A stretch of 15,915 bases of DNA, taken from the NCBI GenBank assembly GCA_021151665.1, contig JAGKWW010000054.1:1-15915 (forward strand), given 5' to 3'. The stretch comes from Flavobacteriaceae bacterium (GTDB taxonomy: Bacteria; Bacteroidota; Bacteroidia; Flavobacteriales; Flavobacteriaceae). A program made the translations under genes and the position numbers. Positions within the stretch are counted from its first letter, which is position 1, and every line of letters begins with the position of its first letter. Under the pieces are notes generated by a model. It saw only the letters and a program-made list of their open reading frames with translations, had not been told where the DNA came from and did not search any database. Positions 1 through 7,723 of this stretch are shown in pieces.

Positions 1-21
1 TTTTAACACTTTACGCAGATT

Positions 22-1374
22 ATGTTTTCTTTATATAATCCTTTCGACTCAAAAAAAATTGCTGAATACCAGTATATTAAGGACAATGAAGCCGCTGTAA
101 TAGTAAAAATCGGACAGGAAGAATATTCACAATGGAGAATGCTCAGTGTCGATTCGCGCCTCAAATTTATCAAAAATTTAATATCATCACTTCAAAAAAG
201 TAAGAATAAACTTTCATTACAGTGCGCTTTAGAGATGGGTAAGCCAATAAAACAGGCTATCGCGGAAGTAGAAAAATGTGAGTTGCTGTGTAATTATTAT
301 TTAAATAATGCAGTAAGCAAGATGGCGCCAGTACATCTGGCAAGTGATGCACGCGAAAGTTTTGTGGCCTATGAACCATTGGGTGTAATTTTAGGAGTTA
401 TGCCGTGGAATTTTCCGTACTGGCAGGTTTTCCGGTTTGCGATACCTGCTATAATTGCCGGTAATTGTGTTGTTGTTAAGCATGCGAGCAACGTGGCCGG
501 CTGTGCGCAGCTGATTGAGGGATTGTTTACCGAAGCCGGTTTCCCTAAAGGTGTGTACCAAAACTTACTCATAAGCGGTGATCAGGTAAAGGCTGTTATA
601 GAACACCCGGCTATAAAAGGGGTTTCGGTGACAGGCAGCGAGAAGGCCGGCGCATCGGTAGCATCTGTTGCTGCGTCCGAAATTAAAAAGGCAGTGCTTG
701 AGCTCGGCGGAAGCAACGCGTTCATAGTATGTTCCGATGCCCATCTTGATAAAGCTGTTCCTGTTGCGGTAACGGCAAGGATGCAGAATACGGGGCAAAG
801 CTGTATTGCTGCCAAACGCTTCCTTGTGCATCGCTCACTGCATGACGATTTTGTAATGCGCTATAAAGATGCAGTGTTGAAACTAAAAAGCGGCGATCCG
901 ATGGATGAGGCTACCGATATAGGGCCGCTTGCCAGGATCGACTTAGCTGAGCAGATTGAGAAGCAGGTAAACGATTCGATCGATATGGGTGCAAAGATCA
1001 TAACCGGAGGGAGGCGCAACGATGCTTTTTATGAACCTACGATACTGACAGGCGTTACAACTGATATGCCTGTGTTTAAAGAGGAAGTATTTGGGCCGGT
1101 GGCGGCTGTACTGCCTTTCGATAATTTTGAAGAAGCTGTAAAGCTAAGTAACGGAACAGAGTTTGGGCTTGGTGTCCAGGTGTTTACAGAAGATGTTGAA
1201 GGTATGAAATCAAAAGTACACCTTTTTGAAGAGGGTGCGGTATTTATCAATGCTATGGTAAAATCAGATCCGGCCCTGCCTTTTGGCGGAGTGAAGAAAT
1301 CGGGGTTTGGGCGCGAACTTGCAGAGAATGGCCTGAAGGAGTTCGTTAATGTGAAAACGGTCTATATAAAATAA
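22..1374 (+). CDS. NAD(P)-dependent aldehyde dehydrogenase, probable succinate-semialdehyde dehydrogenase (YneI/Sad-like)
   Basis: A 450-residue cytosolic aldehyde dehydrogenase, full length for the short SSADH subgroup (about 450-460 residues). Visible ALDH landmarks, in order: PWNFP at 128-132 with the oxyanion Asn130; the cofactor Lys153 in VVKHASN; VTGS at 203-206; the general-base Glu227 in LELGG; the nucleophile Cys261 in NTGQSC; EEVFGPV at 354-360; and PFGGVKKSGFGRE near 420-431. The KHA-type cofactor segment and the GVMPWNFPYWQV region resemble E. coli YneI/Sad, so oxidation of succinate semialdehyde to succinate is the best guess. A broader aldehyde range is possible, because substrate choice cannot be read from these motifs. 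The ATG at 22 is the first in frame. Only 21 bases precede it, so its promoter lies outside the window. It is transcribed alone and converges on the E1 gene across a shared hairpin. ALDH family is near certain; the substrate is moderately certain. Confidence 0.9.
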   Translation: MFSLYNPFDSKKIAEYQYIKDNEAAVIVKIGQEEYSQWRMLSVDSRLKFIKNLISSLQKSKNKLSLQCALEMGKPIKQAIAEVEKCELLCNYYLNNAVSKMAPVHLASDARESFVAYEPLGVILGVMPWNFPYWQVFRFAIPAIIAGNCVVVKHASNVAGCAQLIEGLFTEAGFPKGVYQNLLISGDQVKAVIEHPAIKGVSVTGSEKAGASVASVAASEIKKAVLELGGSNAFIVCSDAHLDKAVPVAVTARMQNTGQSCIAAKRFLVHRSLHDDFVMRYKDAVLKLKSGDPMDEATDIGPLARIDLAEQIEKQVNDSIDMGAKIITGGRRNDAFYEPTILTGVTTDMPVFKEEVFGPVAAVLPFDNFEEAVKLSNGTEFGLGVQVFTEDVEGMKSKVHLFEEGAVFINAMVKSDPALPFGGVKKSGFGRELAENGLKEFVNVKTVYIK

Positions 1375-1399
1375 AAAGTCCCGCATTTGCGGGACTTTT
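1374..1399. terminator. Bidirectional intrinsic terminator between the convergent ALDH and E1 genes
   Basis: An 11-bp perfect stem (1374-1384 with 1389-1399) with the 4-base loop ATTT. The GC core GTCCCGC/GCGGGAC is flanked by A-tracts on the left and T-tracts on the right, so a U-run follows the hairpin on either strand. It starts at the last base of the ALDH stop codon and lies 18 bases beyond the E1 stop. It therefore serves both converging genes. Confidence 0.92.
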
Positions 1400-1417
1400 A
1401 TCTTAATTGTAAAAGCA

Positions 1418-3823
1418 TTAATACAAAGCCGGAAATTTCGATGGATTCGCCTCATGCATGATGGCATATACTTTTTCGTAAATATCTTCTGCCGATGGTT
1501 TCGAGAAATAATCACCATCGGTACCATAAGCGGGCCTGTGCGCTTTTGCACTCATTGCTTCCGGCTTGCTGTCAAGATATTTGTAAGCGTCCTGTACATC
1601 TACGATCTGCTGCAAGATATACGCTGATGCTCCACCGGGAACGTCTTCATCGATCACTAACAACCTATTCGTTTTGGCAACGCTTTTCACAATGTCGCTA
1701 TTAATGTCAAATGGCAGCAGCGACTGGATGTCGATAATTTCGGCGTCGATGCCTGCCTCGAGGAGTTCTTTAGCGGCCTGCTCAACCACGCGCAGGGTAG
1801 AACCATAAGAAACAAGCGTTATGTCTTTTCCTTCTTTTATAGTTTCCACCACACCAATAGGCGTTTTAAATTCGCCCATATTTTGCGGCATCTTTTCCTT
1901 AAGACGGTAGCCGTTAAGGCATTCTACCACCAGTGCCGGCTCGTCGGTCTCCATAAGCGTATTGTAAAATCCTGCCGCTTTCGTCATATTCCTCGGCACA
2001 AGCACATGGATTCCGCGTAGGGCATTGATGATCATTCCCATCGGCGAACCCGAGTGCCATATACCCTCAAGCCTGTGCCCACGGGTACGGATGATTAGGG
2101 GCGCCTTTTGCTTCCCAACGGTACGGTATTGCAAGGTCGCGAGGTCATCGCTCATGATCTGGATAGCATATAGCAGGTAGTCAAGATACTGAATCTCTGC
2201 GATAGGGCGTAACCCACGCATAGCCATACCAATACCTTGGCCAAGGATGGTTGCTTCACGAATACCCGCATCGCAAACCCTGAAGTCGCCATACTTCTCC
2301 TGCATGCCTTCAAGCCCCTGGTTGACATCGCCAATGCCTCCACAGTCTTCGCCGAAAACCATCGCTTCCGGGTATTTGGTAAACAAGGCATCGAAGTTGT
2401 TACGGATGATTACCCGTCCGTCGGCATCTTCGGCACCTTCTATATATTCAGGTGCAACTTCTTTTACGCTATAGATATTTTTATCTGATTGCGAAAAAAG
2501 ATGCGAACTGTATTTTGGTTGTATCCTTTCGGTATACTCTTTTATCCACGCGGCCAATTGCGTCTTGCCGCTTTCATTAACTACAAGCCTTAGCACTTTG
2601 CGGGCTGTAGTCAGGATGTCTTTACGTATCGGCTCCTTTAAAGATGTGAGTTCTAAAATATATTTTTCAATAAAAACTTTGTTGTCGCTGTTTGCTGCAA
2701 CAGCTGTAAACAAAGCGGTAGCTTCTTTTACATCCGCTTTTATAGGATCGAGATATGTGGTCCAGGCTGCTTTTTTGCCTTCAAGTACTTCTTTCTTTGC
2801 ATTCGCCTCGATGTTCTCCAATTCCTCTACAGTTGCCAGGCTGTTTTCGAGCATCCATTTGCGCATCTGTGCAATGCAGTCATATTCTGCTTCCCACCCC
2901 AGGCGGTCGGCATTTTTATAACGCTCGTGCGACCCTGAAGTTGAATGGCCCTGCGGCTGTGTAAGCTGGTACACGTGCATCAGTACCGGTACATGCTCTG
3001 TACGCGCAATTTCAGATGCACGTTCGTATGCCGATACAAGCTCTGCGTAGTCCCACCCTTTAACCTTGATGATCTCGTAGCCTTTGGCATTATCATCGCG
3101 CTGGAAACCTTTAAGTATTTCCGAGATATTCTCTTTAGTAGTCTGGTGGCGTGCGTGAACCGAAATTCCGTACTCATCATCCCAAACACTGATAACCATT
3201 GGCACCTGAAGTACACCGGCAGCATTTATGGTTTCGAAAAAGAGCCCTTCGGAGGTACTGGCATTACCAATGGTACCCCAGGCCACTTCGTTTCCGTTTA
3301 TAGAGAAGTTTGTTTTATTTTCTATTCCCGATACATTGCGATATATCTTAGAGGCCTGGGCCAACCCTAAAAGCCTTGGCATTTGCCCGGCGGTAGGGGA
3401 GATATCCGAACTCGAGTTTTTTTGCAGCGTCAGGTTTTTCCAGTTGCCGTTTTCGTCAAGGCTGTGGGTAGCAAAATGCCCGCCCATCTGGCGCCCGCCC
3501 GACATGGGGTCCTGCGTAATATCGCTGTGGCCGTAAAGCCCGGCAAAAAACTGTTGTATCGTTAGCTGGCCTATAGCCATCATAAAAGTCTGGTCGCGGT
3601 AGTAGCCCGAACGGAAGTCGCCATTTCTGAAGGCTTTCGCCATCGCAAGCTGCGGTACTTCTTTGCCGTCTCCAAAAATGCCGAACTTGGCTTTTCCGGT
3701 AAGCACTTCCCGGCGTCCCAGGAGGCTGCATTCCCTGCTTGTTACGGCAACGGTATAATCGTGAAGCACTTCGGCTTTAAAATCTTCAAAGGACAACGAT
3801 TTCTTTGTTTCTGTCTCAGTCAT
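1418..3823 (-). CDS. Fused alpha/beta E1 component of a 2-oxoacid (probably branched-chain 2-oxoacid) dehydrogenase complex
   Basis: An 801-residue thiamine-diphosphate enzyme joining E1-alpha (about 1-400) and E1-beta (about 455-801) in one chain. It would decarboxylate a 2-oxoacid and acylate the lipoyl group of an E2 partner. The alpha half shows the TPP/Mg region GNASTSEG (186-193) with WDDEYGIS (214-221), and the loop GHSTSGSHERYK (292-303) that matches the GHSTS loop of branched-chain E1-alpha. The beta half shows GEDCGG (491-496), REATILGQGIGMA (522-534) with the catalytic-type Glu523, and the C-terminal transketolase domain around DEDVPGG (725-731). Fused E1 proteins of this kind are typical of Bacteroidota and are usually annotated as 2-oxoisovalerate dehydrogenase. 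No E2 or E3 gene is in the window. The alpha TPP motif departs from the textbook GDG...NN form. The start is the ATG at 3823, just downstream of a -7 promoter match. Family is certain; the oxoacid is an inference. Confidence 0.93.
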   Translation of the reverse strand: MTETETKKSLSFEDFKAEVLHDYTVAVTSRECSLLGRREVLTGKAKFGIFGDGKEVPQLAMAKAFRNGDFRSGYYRDQTFMMAIGQLTIQQFFAGLYGHSDITQDPMSGGRQMGGHFATHSLDENGNWKNLTLQKNSSSDISPTAGQMPRLLGLAQASKIYRNVSGIENKTNFSINGNEVAWGTIGNASTSEGLFFETINAAGVLQVPMVISVWDDEYGISVHARHQTTKENISEILKGFQRDDNAKGYEIIKVKGWDYAELVSAYERASEIARTEHVPVLMHVYQLTQPQGHSTSGSHERYKNADRLGWEAEYDCIAQMRKWMLENSLATVEELENIEANAKKEVLEGKKAAWTTYLDPIKADVKEATALFTAVAANSDNKVFIEKYILELTSLKEPIRKDILTTARKVLRLVVNESGKTQLAAWIKEYTERIQPKYSSHLFSQSDKNIYSVKEVAPEYIEGAEDADGRVIIRNNFDALFTKYPEAMVFGEDCGGIGDVNQGLEGMQEKYGDFRVCDAGIREATILGQGIGMAMRGLRPIAEIQYLDYLLYAIQIMSDDLATLQYRTVGKQKAPLIIRTRGHRLEGIWHSGSPMGMIINALRGIHVLVPRNMTKAAGFYNTLMETDEPALVVECLNGYRLKEKMPQNMGEFKTPIGVVETIKEGKDITLVSYGSTLRVVEQAAKELLEAGIDAEIIDIQSLLPFDINSDIVKSVAKTNRLLVIDEDVPGGASAYILQQIVDVQDAYKYLDSKPEAMSAKAHRPAYGTDGDYFSKPSAEDIYEKVYAIMHEANPSKFPALY

Positions 3824-3843
3824 AAGTTCGGTTTGTAGGTTTA

Positions 3844-3851
3844 CAAATTTA
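3844..3851 (-). promoter_or_regulatory. Candidate -7 promoter element (TAAATTTG) for the fused E1 gene
   Basis: On the minus strand this reads TAAATTTG, an exact match to the Bacteroidota -7 consensus TAnnTTTG. It ends 20 bases before the E1 ATG, which gives a leader of roughly a dozen bases. No clear -33 TTG is present at the usual spacing; the closest is TTTAC. The rest of 3852-3997 is AT-rich. It holds only a weak 6-bp inverted repeat with a 20-base loop (3907-3938) and no convincing terminator for the upstream M1-like gene. Confidence 0.5.
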
Positions 3852-3997
3852 AATAAAAGAATGAAACTTTGTAAAGCAGTGAAAAATTTTTACTTTGAAT
3901 AATAGCCAGCTAAAAACATTCGGAAGGCTTTGTAGCTGAAAAATATTTATCGAAACGCTTTAAAAATTGTACAATCTGTATTTTTTCTGACTTTAAA

Positions 3998-6832
3998 TTA
4001 AAACCAGCGCCTTGTGAACAGGCTAATAAGCGTGCTTGGATGTATCGTGACTACAAAACGTATCTTTTCGGCGTAGTTATTGGAAAACTCCCAGCCATTG
4101 CTCGAATACACAGGCAGGTACAGCTCAAAATAGTCAGGAACCAGGTTAAGCCTCACGCCGCTGTCGTACACAAATTTAGTTCCGGTACGCGTACTGTCGT
4201 AAAAACCGGCATCGCCATATACTTCCACCCAGTTCCATATATTAAAGCTGGCGTTGGTGGCTGCCATCCAGCGGTTAGCGTAGTGGTTGGCAAACATCGA
4301 CTTAAAGCCGCCATCGGCCAAAACAAATTGCCGGCTGAATAACCCCGTAGTTTCCGAACGCCCATAAAGCCCATAATCAAACAAATAATCACTCACCCTG
4401 TCTACCCCAAAGCTGAAGAAGTCGGTATTGGTTTTTCTGTATAAAAATGTTCCGGCAAAAAGCCGGAGGTTGACCTGCCGGTTACTGATGAACAGCTTGC
4501 GGAACTGGATCTCGCCGGACAGCTTACCGAATGAATTAGCAAACTGAGTATCGAGGTTGTAGCTGTACAGCCGTGTGGCTTCGTTCTCTACCTGAGTGAA
4601 ACGGGCATTGAACACCGAGTAGTTTTCGTTCTGCTTATCGGTTATTACGTAGTCTGATGCCTCACGGTCTACCGTTACATACCGCAGCAAAAGGAACTGC
4701 TTAAAGTTGCGCCTCAGGTCACTGTCGCGAAAACGGAACTGTACCGATGGCGTGTACTTGATATATCTGGCATTAGGCGCATAATGGTTGGTAGACCCCG
4801 AAAGCTGGTACCGGATGTTGAACAGGTTGCTGTCGCGAACGTATTGGTTGTACAAAAAAGAAGACGAACCCGTAAGCGAACCTGTTTTGGTAGAATAAGT
4901 GGGGTTGATGTCAAAGATGATCGGCCTTTCCAAAAGCAGTGACTTGTTATGAAGCTTTAGCCCGGGCGCAAAGCCATCATAAAGGTTAAAGCTGAAACTG
5001 GGCACGAAGAACATCTGGTTATAGCGCGGGTCTTCAAGGTCCTGAAAAAACGTAAACTTAACCGGCTTGTTGTTCGGAAAGAATTTATCCAGGCGATGGG
5101 TATTATTACGCGAATTATATTCGGGCACCGTACTTTCATAATTGAGAATGATTCTGTCGGCATCGCCACGCGGTATGGTAAAGGTAGAATCCTGTGCAAT
5201 ATTTTCAAGCCAGATCTTGTAGCTCGCTTTTCCGTTCTTAACCCCGTATACAGGAATAGGGGCGGCAAAACCTGTTTTGTTTTTTACGGTAATGGTGAGT
5301 GAGTCTTTATCTTCCCTGACCTTCTCAAATTTGTAATCGATGATCTCCCGGCTGGAAACCATGCCGTCGAAAAACCAGCTCAGGTCTTTTTTTGTGGAAG
5401 ATGAAAGCTGCTCCCTGAACATTTCCCGCGAAACATTTGCGGTACTGAGATTTGAATTGTAAAAACGGGAAAGCGAACTGGGAACAACGCCATTGCCCAG
5501 ATAATCGTCCAGATAGCTTAAGGCCATGCCCGCTTTGTACTTACCGGCTATCTGTTCGTTGAATTTGATGAATGTATCCTTAGGGTCGCCGATGGGCTGG
5601 TCAAGGTTTTTCCGCGCCATCAACAAGTAAAAGTATGTGTACTGGTCATTGAAGTTAATGTTGAACATGTGATAGCCCCGAAGTATCTTCCACTGGCCAA
5701 TGGCTCCCGTCATCATCTTTTCCGGATGGTGTTGGGCAATGTATTGTTTCATGATGTACACCTGTATCCCATCGGCTATCCAGCTGTCTTTGCGCATATC
5801 TATCCTTAGCGTGTTTTTCAGGCAGGCGTTCAGGTAGGTTTTAAGGAACCGCAGCTCAAAGAGAAAATCGTCAGGAAAAGGGCTGAGGAAAGCAGGCAGT
5901 TGGTTAAGGCCGTAAACAGGGTTGCGGTCATAGTCGGTTTGCGATACCATGATCTTTCCCTGCGGATAGGGCCCAAGGTTGTCTTTAACAAAGTTAGTAA
6001 CCTGGTCTATTAGTACCGTTCGTTGGATGTCAGTGGTGCGCACGGTGGCAAGGTTACAGCTCACTTCGGCCACGTTGTTTGTGTACACTTCAAATGTGCT
6101 TTTTTGTTCCAACGCCAGGACAAAGCTGTTACGTCCTTTTCCGGATAGCGTGAATGCGTTTACGCTGCCGTTCTTATTTTTTGATGCGACATCAAGGTCG
6201 GTGGCAACCGCAATCGATGCGGGTAGGGTTAGCGAAACCTCGTAGTCGCAAATGCTGTTGGCAATATCGTCAAGGTTCTCGTTGCTATATTTTACAAATC
6301 CGTCCTTTTCAAGGCGCGCAGGTACCAGATACCAGTCTTTCAGGTAATAGCTGCCGTTGCTGTTATATCCATAGCGGGTAAAGCGGTCGCTGGGAATTTT
6401 TACGGAGTAGGATATATCAATAACCGCGGTGGCACCTGCAGGCAGTGGTTGGCTAAGCTGTACAGAAACAAGGTCGGGGTGGCCTTCGGGCCTGCTATAA
6501 CTTAGGGTTGATGCGCCCGAGTCGATAGACTGGATTGTAGTGCTGCCGCGCTCCTCCTGCCGTGCCCTGTGAAAAGACCAGATAAACTCATCGGAAAAAC
6601 GTTTTGCCAGTGGTGTAGTATTGGCGGAGTAGGCGTTATTCCAGTCGTTCAGTATGATTTCGTTTAGTGGGGAAACTCCGGTATTGGTAAAAACGATTTG
6701 TTCCTGTACGTTTATTATCCGGGTTTCGTAATTGACTACGGCGTCAATAATGACTTTATGCTGACCGCGGCAAAGCGGTGCCACAGCCACCAGCACACCC
6801 CATAAAAGTTTCTTTATCGTATCCAAATGCAA
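3998..6832 (-). CDS. Secreted M1-aminopeptidase-like pseudoenzyme with C-terminal outer-membrane beta-barrel
   Basis: A 944-residue exported protein. Residues 1-23 form a signal peptide (KKLLWGVLVAVAPL core). Residues 25-260 look like the M1 N-terminal beta-domain, and about 265-500 like the gluzincin domain. The segment 331-354 aligns without gaps to the M1 active site but reads KTYLN where HEXXH belongs and Asp354 where the third zinc ligand (Glu) belongs; the GAMEN position reads YGLNQL (307-312). Peptidase activity is therefore unlikely. From about 600 the sequence alternates polar and aromatic strands and ends in RRWF, a terminal aromatic as in BAM-inserted outer-membrane barrels. The start is a TTG codon: an in-frame stop lies 6 bases upstream and no ATG is available before the signal peptide. 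A second TTG at 6826 would give the neater start MDTIKKLL. The role is unknown: perhaps binding of peptides or cell-surface scaffolding. No downstream terminator is evident, so some readthrough into E1 is possible. Confidence 0.85.
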   Translation of the reverse strand: MHLDTIKKLLWGVLVAVAPLCRGQHKVIIDAVVNYETRIINVQEQIVFTNTGVSPLNEIILNDWNNAYSANTTPLAKRFSDEFIWSFHRARQEERGSTTIQSIDSGASTLSYSRPEGHPDLVSVQLSQPLPAGATAVIDISYSVKIPSDRFTRYGYNSNGSYYLKDWYLVPARLEKDGFVKYSNENLDDIANSICDYEVSLTLPASIAVATDLDVASKNKNGSVNAFTLSGKGRNSFVLALEQKSTFEVYTNNVAEVSCNLATVRTTDIQRTVLIDQVTNFVKDNLGPYPQGKIMVSQTDYDRNPVYGLNQLPAFLSPFPDDFLFELRFLKTYLNACLKNTLRIDMRKDSWIADGIQVYIMKQYIAQHHPEKMMTGAIGQWKILRGYHMFNINFNDQYTYFYLLMARKNLDQPIGDPKDTFIKFNEQIAGKYKAGMALSYLDDYLGNGVVPSSLSRFYNSNLSTANVSREMFREQLSSSTKKDLSWFFDGMVSSREIIDYKFEKVREDKDSLTITVKNKTGFAAPIPVYGVKNGKASYKIWLENIAQDSTFTIPRGDADRIILNYESTVPEYNSRNNTHRLDKFFPNNKPVKFTFFQDLEDPRYNQMFFVPSFSFNLYDGFAPGLKLHNKSLLLERPIIFDINPTYSTKTGSLTGSSSFLYNQYVRDSNLFNIRYQLSGSTNHYAPNARYIKYTPSVQFRFRDSDLRRNFKQFLLLRYVTVDREASDYVITDKQNENYSVFNARFTQVENEATRLYSYNLDTQFANSFGKLSGEIQFRKLFISNRQVNLRLFAGTFLYRKTNTDFFSFGVDRVSDYLFDYGLYGRSETTGLFSRQFVLADGGFKSMFANHYANRWMAATNASFNIWNWVEVYGDAGFYDSTRTGTKFVYDSGVRLNLVPDYFELYLPVYSSNGWEFSNNYAEKIRFVVTIHPSTLISLFTRRWF

Positions 6833-6938
6833 TAATTAGAGAGATTAGTGATGTAGGCGAGGCTGGTAACAGATAACGCATCTGCCGCGCAATAATTATT
6901 ATACAGATGGAAAAATAAGATAAAAGTTGCTTTATTGC

Positions 6939-6966
6939 AAAAAAAAAAGCTGCCCTGAGGCAGCTT
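6939..6966 (-). terminator. Intrinsic terminator of the uvrA-LOG operon
   Basis: An 8-bp perfect stem AAGCTGCC/GGCAGCTT (6947-6954 with 6959-6966) with loop CTGA. On the minus strand a run of ten T residues follows (6939-6948). It starts 3 bases after the LOG-family stop codon. This is a textbook intrinsic terminator for the minus strand. The remaining 6833-6938 stretch, upstream of the M1-like gene, is AT-rich and shows a short inverted repeat CAGAT/ATCTG (6870-6884). I saw no exact TAnnTTTG element in it. Confidence 0.93.
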
Positions 6967-6969
6967 ATA

Positions 6970-7695
6970 TTAAAAGTTCGGACTGAGCTGGTACTTCTTG
7001 TAAAAGTTATCTATCACTTCAAGTACTTCATCTTCAGTATCTACCAGTTTTATAAGGTTCATGTCTTCCGGATTGGCGTTGGCATATTTTTCTATGATAA
7101 CCGCCTTTATCCAGTCGAGAAGCCCACCCCAGAATTCGCGCCCTACGAGCACAATAGGGAACTTGGCTATCTTTTTGGTCTGGATAAGCGTTATCGCTTC
7201 AAACATTTCGTCAAGCGTGCCGAAGCCTCCGGGCATTACCACAAATCCTTGGGAGTATTTTACAAACATTACTTTCCTTACAAAGAAGTAATCGAAATTG
7301 AGGTTCTTATCCCTGTCAATATACGGGTTAAAATGCTGCTCAAATGGCAGCTCAATGTTAAGCCCTACCGATGGCCCTCCACCCATGTGCGCACCTTTGT
7401 TACCGGCTTCCATAATACCGGGGCCACCGCCGGTAATAACGCCATACCCGGCTTTGGCAAGCTTTTCGGCAATGCGTACCGTAAGTTCGTAATACTTGTT
7501 GTCCTGTTTAGTGCGCGCCGATCCGAATATCGATACGCTGGGGCCAATTCGGGCCATGGTTTCGTAGCCGTTTACAAACTCGGCCATTACCTTAAATATC
7601 GCCCAGGAATCGTTGCTGCGTATCTCGTTCCAGTTCTTCTGTTTTAAGCTGTTGCTGATGCGCTCATCGTCATCGGCATATATTTCTTTTGCCAT
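6970..7695 (-). CDS. LOG-family Rossmann-fold protein (TIGR00730 type), putative nucleoside-5'-monophosphate phosphoribohydrolase
   Basis: A 241-residue cytosolic protein of the LOG family, long mis-annotated as lysine decarboxylase. Characterised members hydrolyse cytokinin riboside or other nucleoside 5'-monophosphates to free base and ribose 5-phosphate. Seen here: SIFGSAR (55-61), GGGPGIMEAGNKGA (89-102), the catalytic Arg140 in FVRKVMF, and the diagnostic PGGFGTLDE (155-163) with catalytic Glu163. The length is normal for the Bacteroidota form, which carries an N-terminal extension of about 45 residues. The ATG at 7695 is 28 bases downstream of the uvrA stop. The gap has no terminator and no TAnnTTTG box, so the two are probably cotranscribed. 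Any link between base salvage and excision repair is speculation. The family call is firm; the substrate is unknown. Confidence 0.92.
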   Translation of the reverse strand: MAKEIYADDDERISNSLKQKNWNEIRSNDSWAIFKVMAEFVNGYETMARIGPSVSIFGSARTKQDNKYYELTVRIAEKLAKAGYGVITGGGPGIMEAGNKGAHMGGGPSVGLNIELPFEQHFNPYIDRDKNLNFDYFFVRKVMFVKYSQGFVVMPGGFGTLDEMFEAITLIQTKKIAKFPIVLVGREFWGGLLDWIKAVIIEKYANANPEDMNLIKLVDTEDEVLEVIDNFYKKYQLSPNF

Positions 7696-7723
7696 CTTTT
7701 TCTTTTAAAATTGAACAAACGCG

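Noticed and set aside
2565..2921. 118-codon plus-strand frame opposite the E1 gene
   Set aside because: A shadow of the well-supported E1 coding frame; low-complexity Ser/Phe-rich translation.
3907..3938. Inverted repeat CAGCTA/TAGCTG as terminator of the M1-like gene
   Set aside because: Only 6 bp with a 20-base loop and no adjacent T-run on the minus strand.
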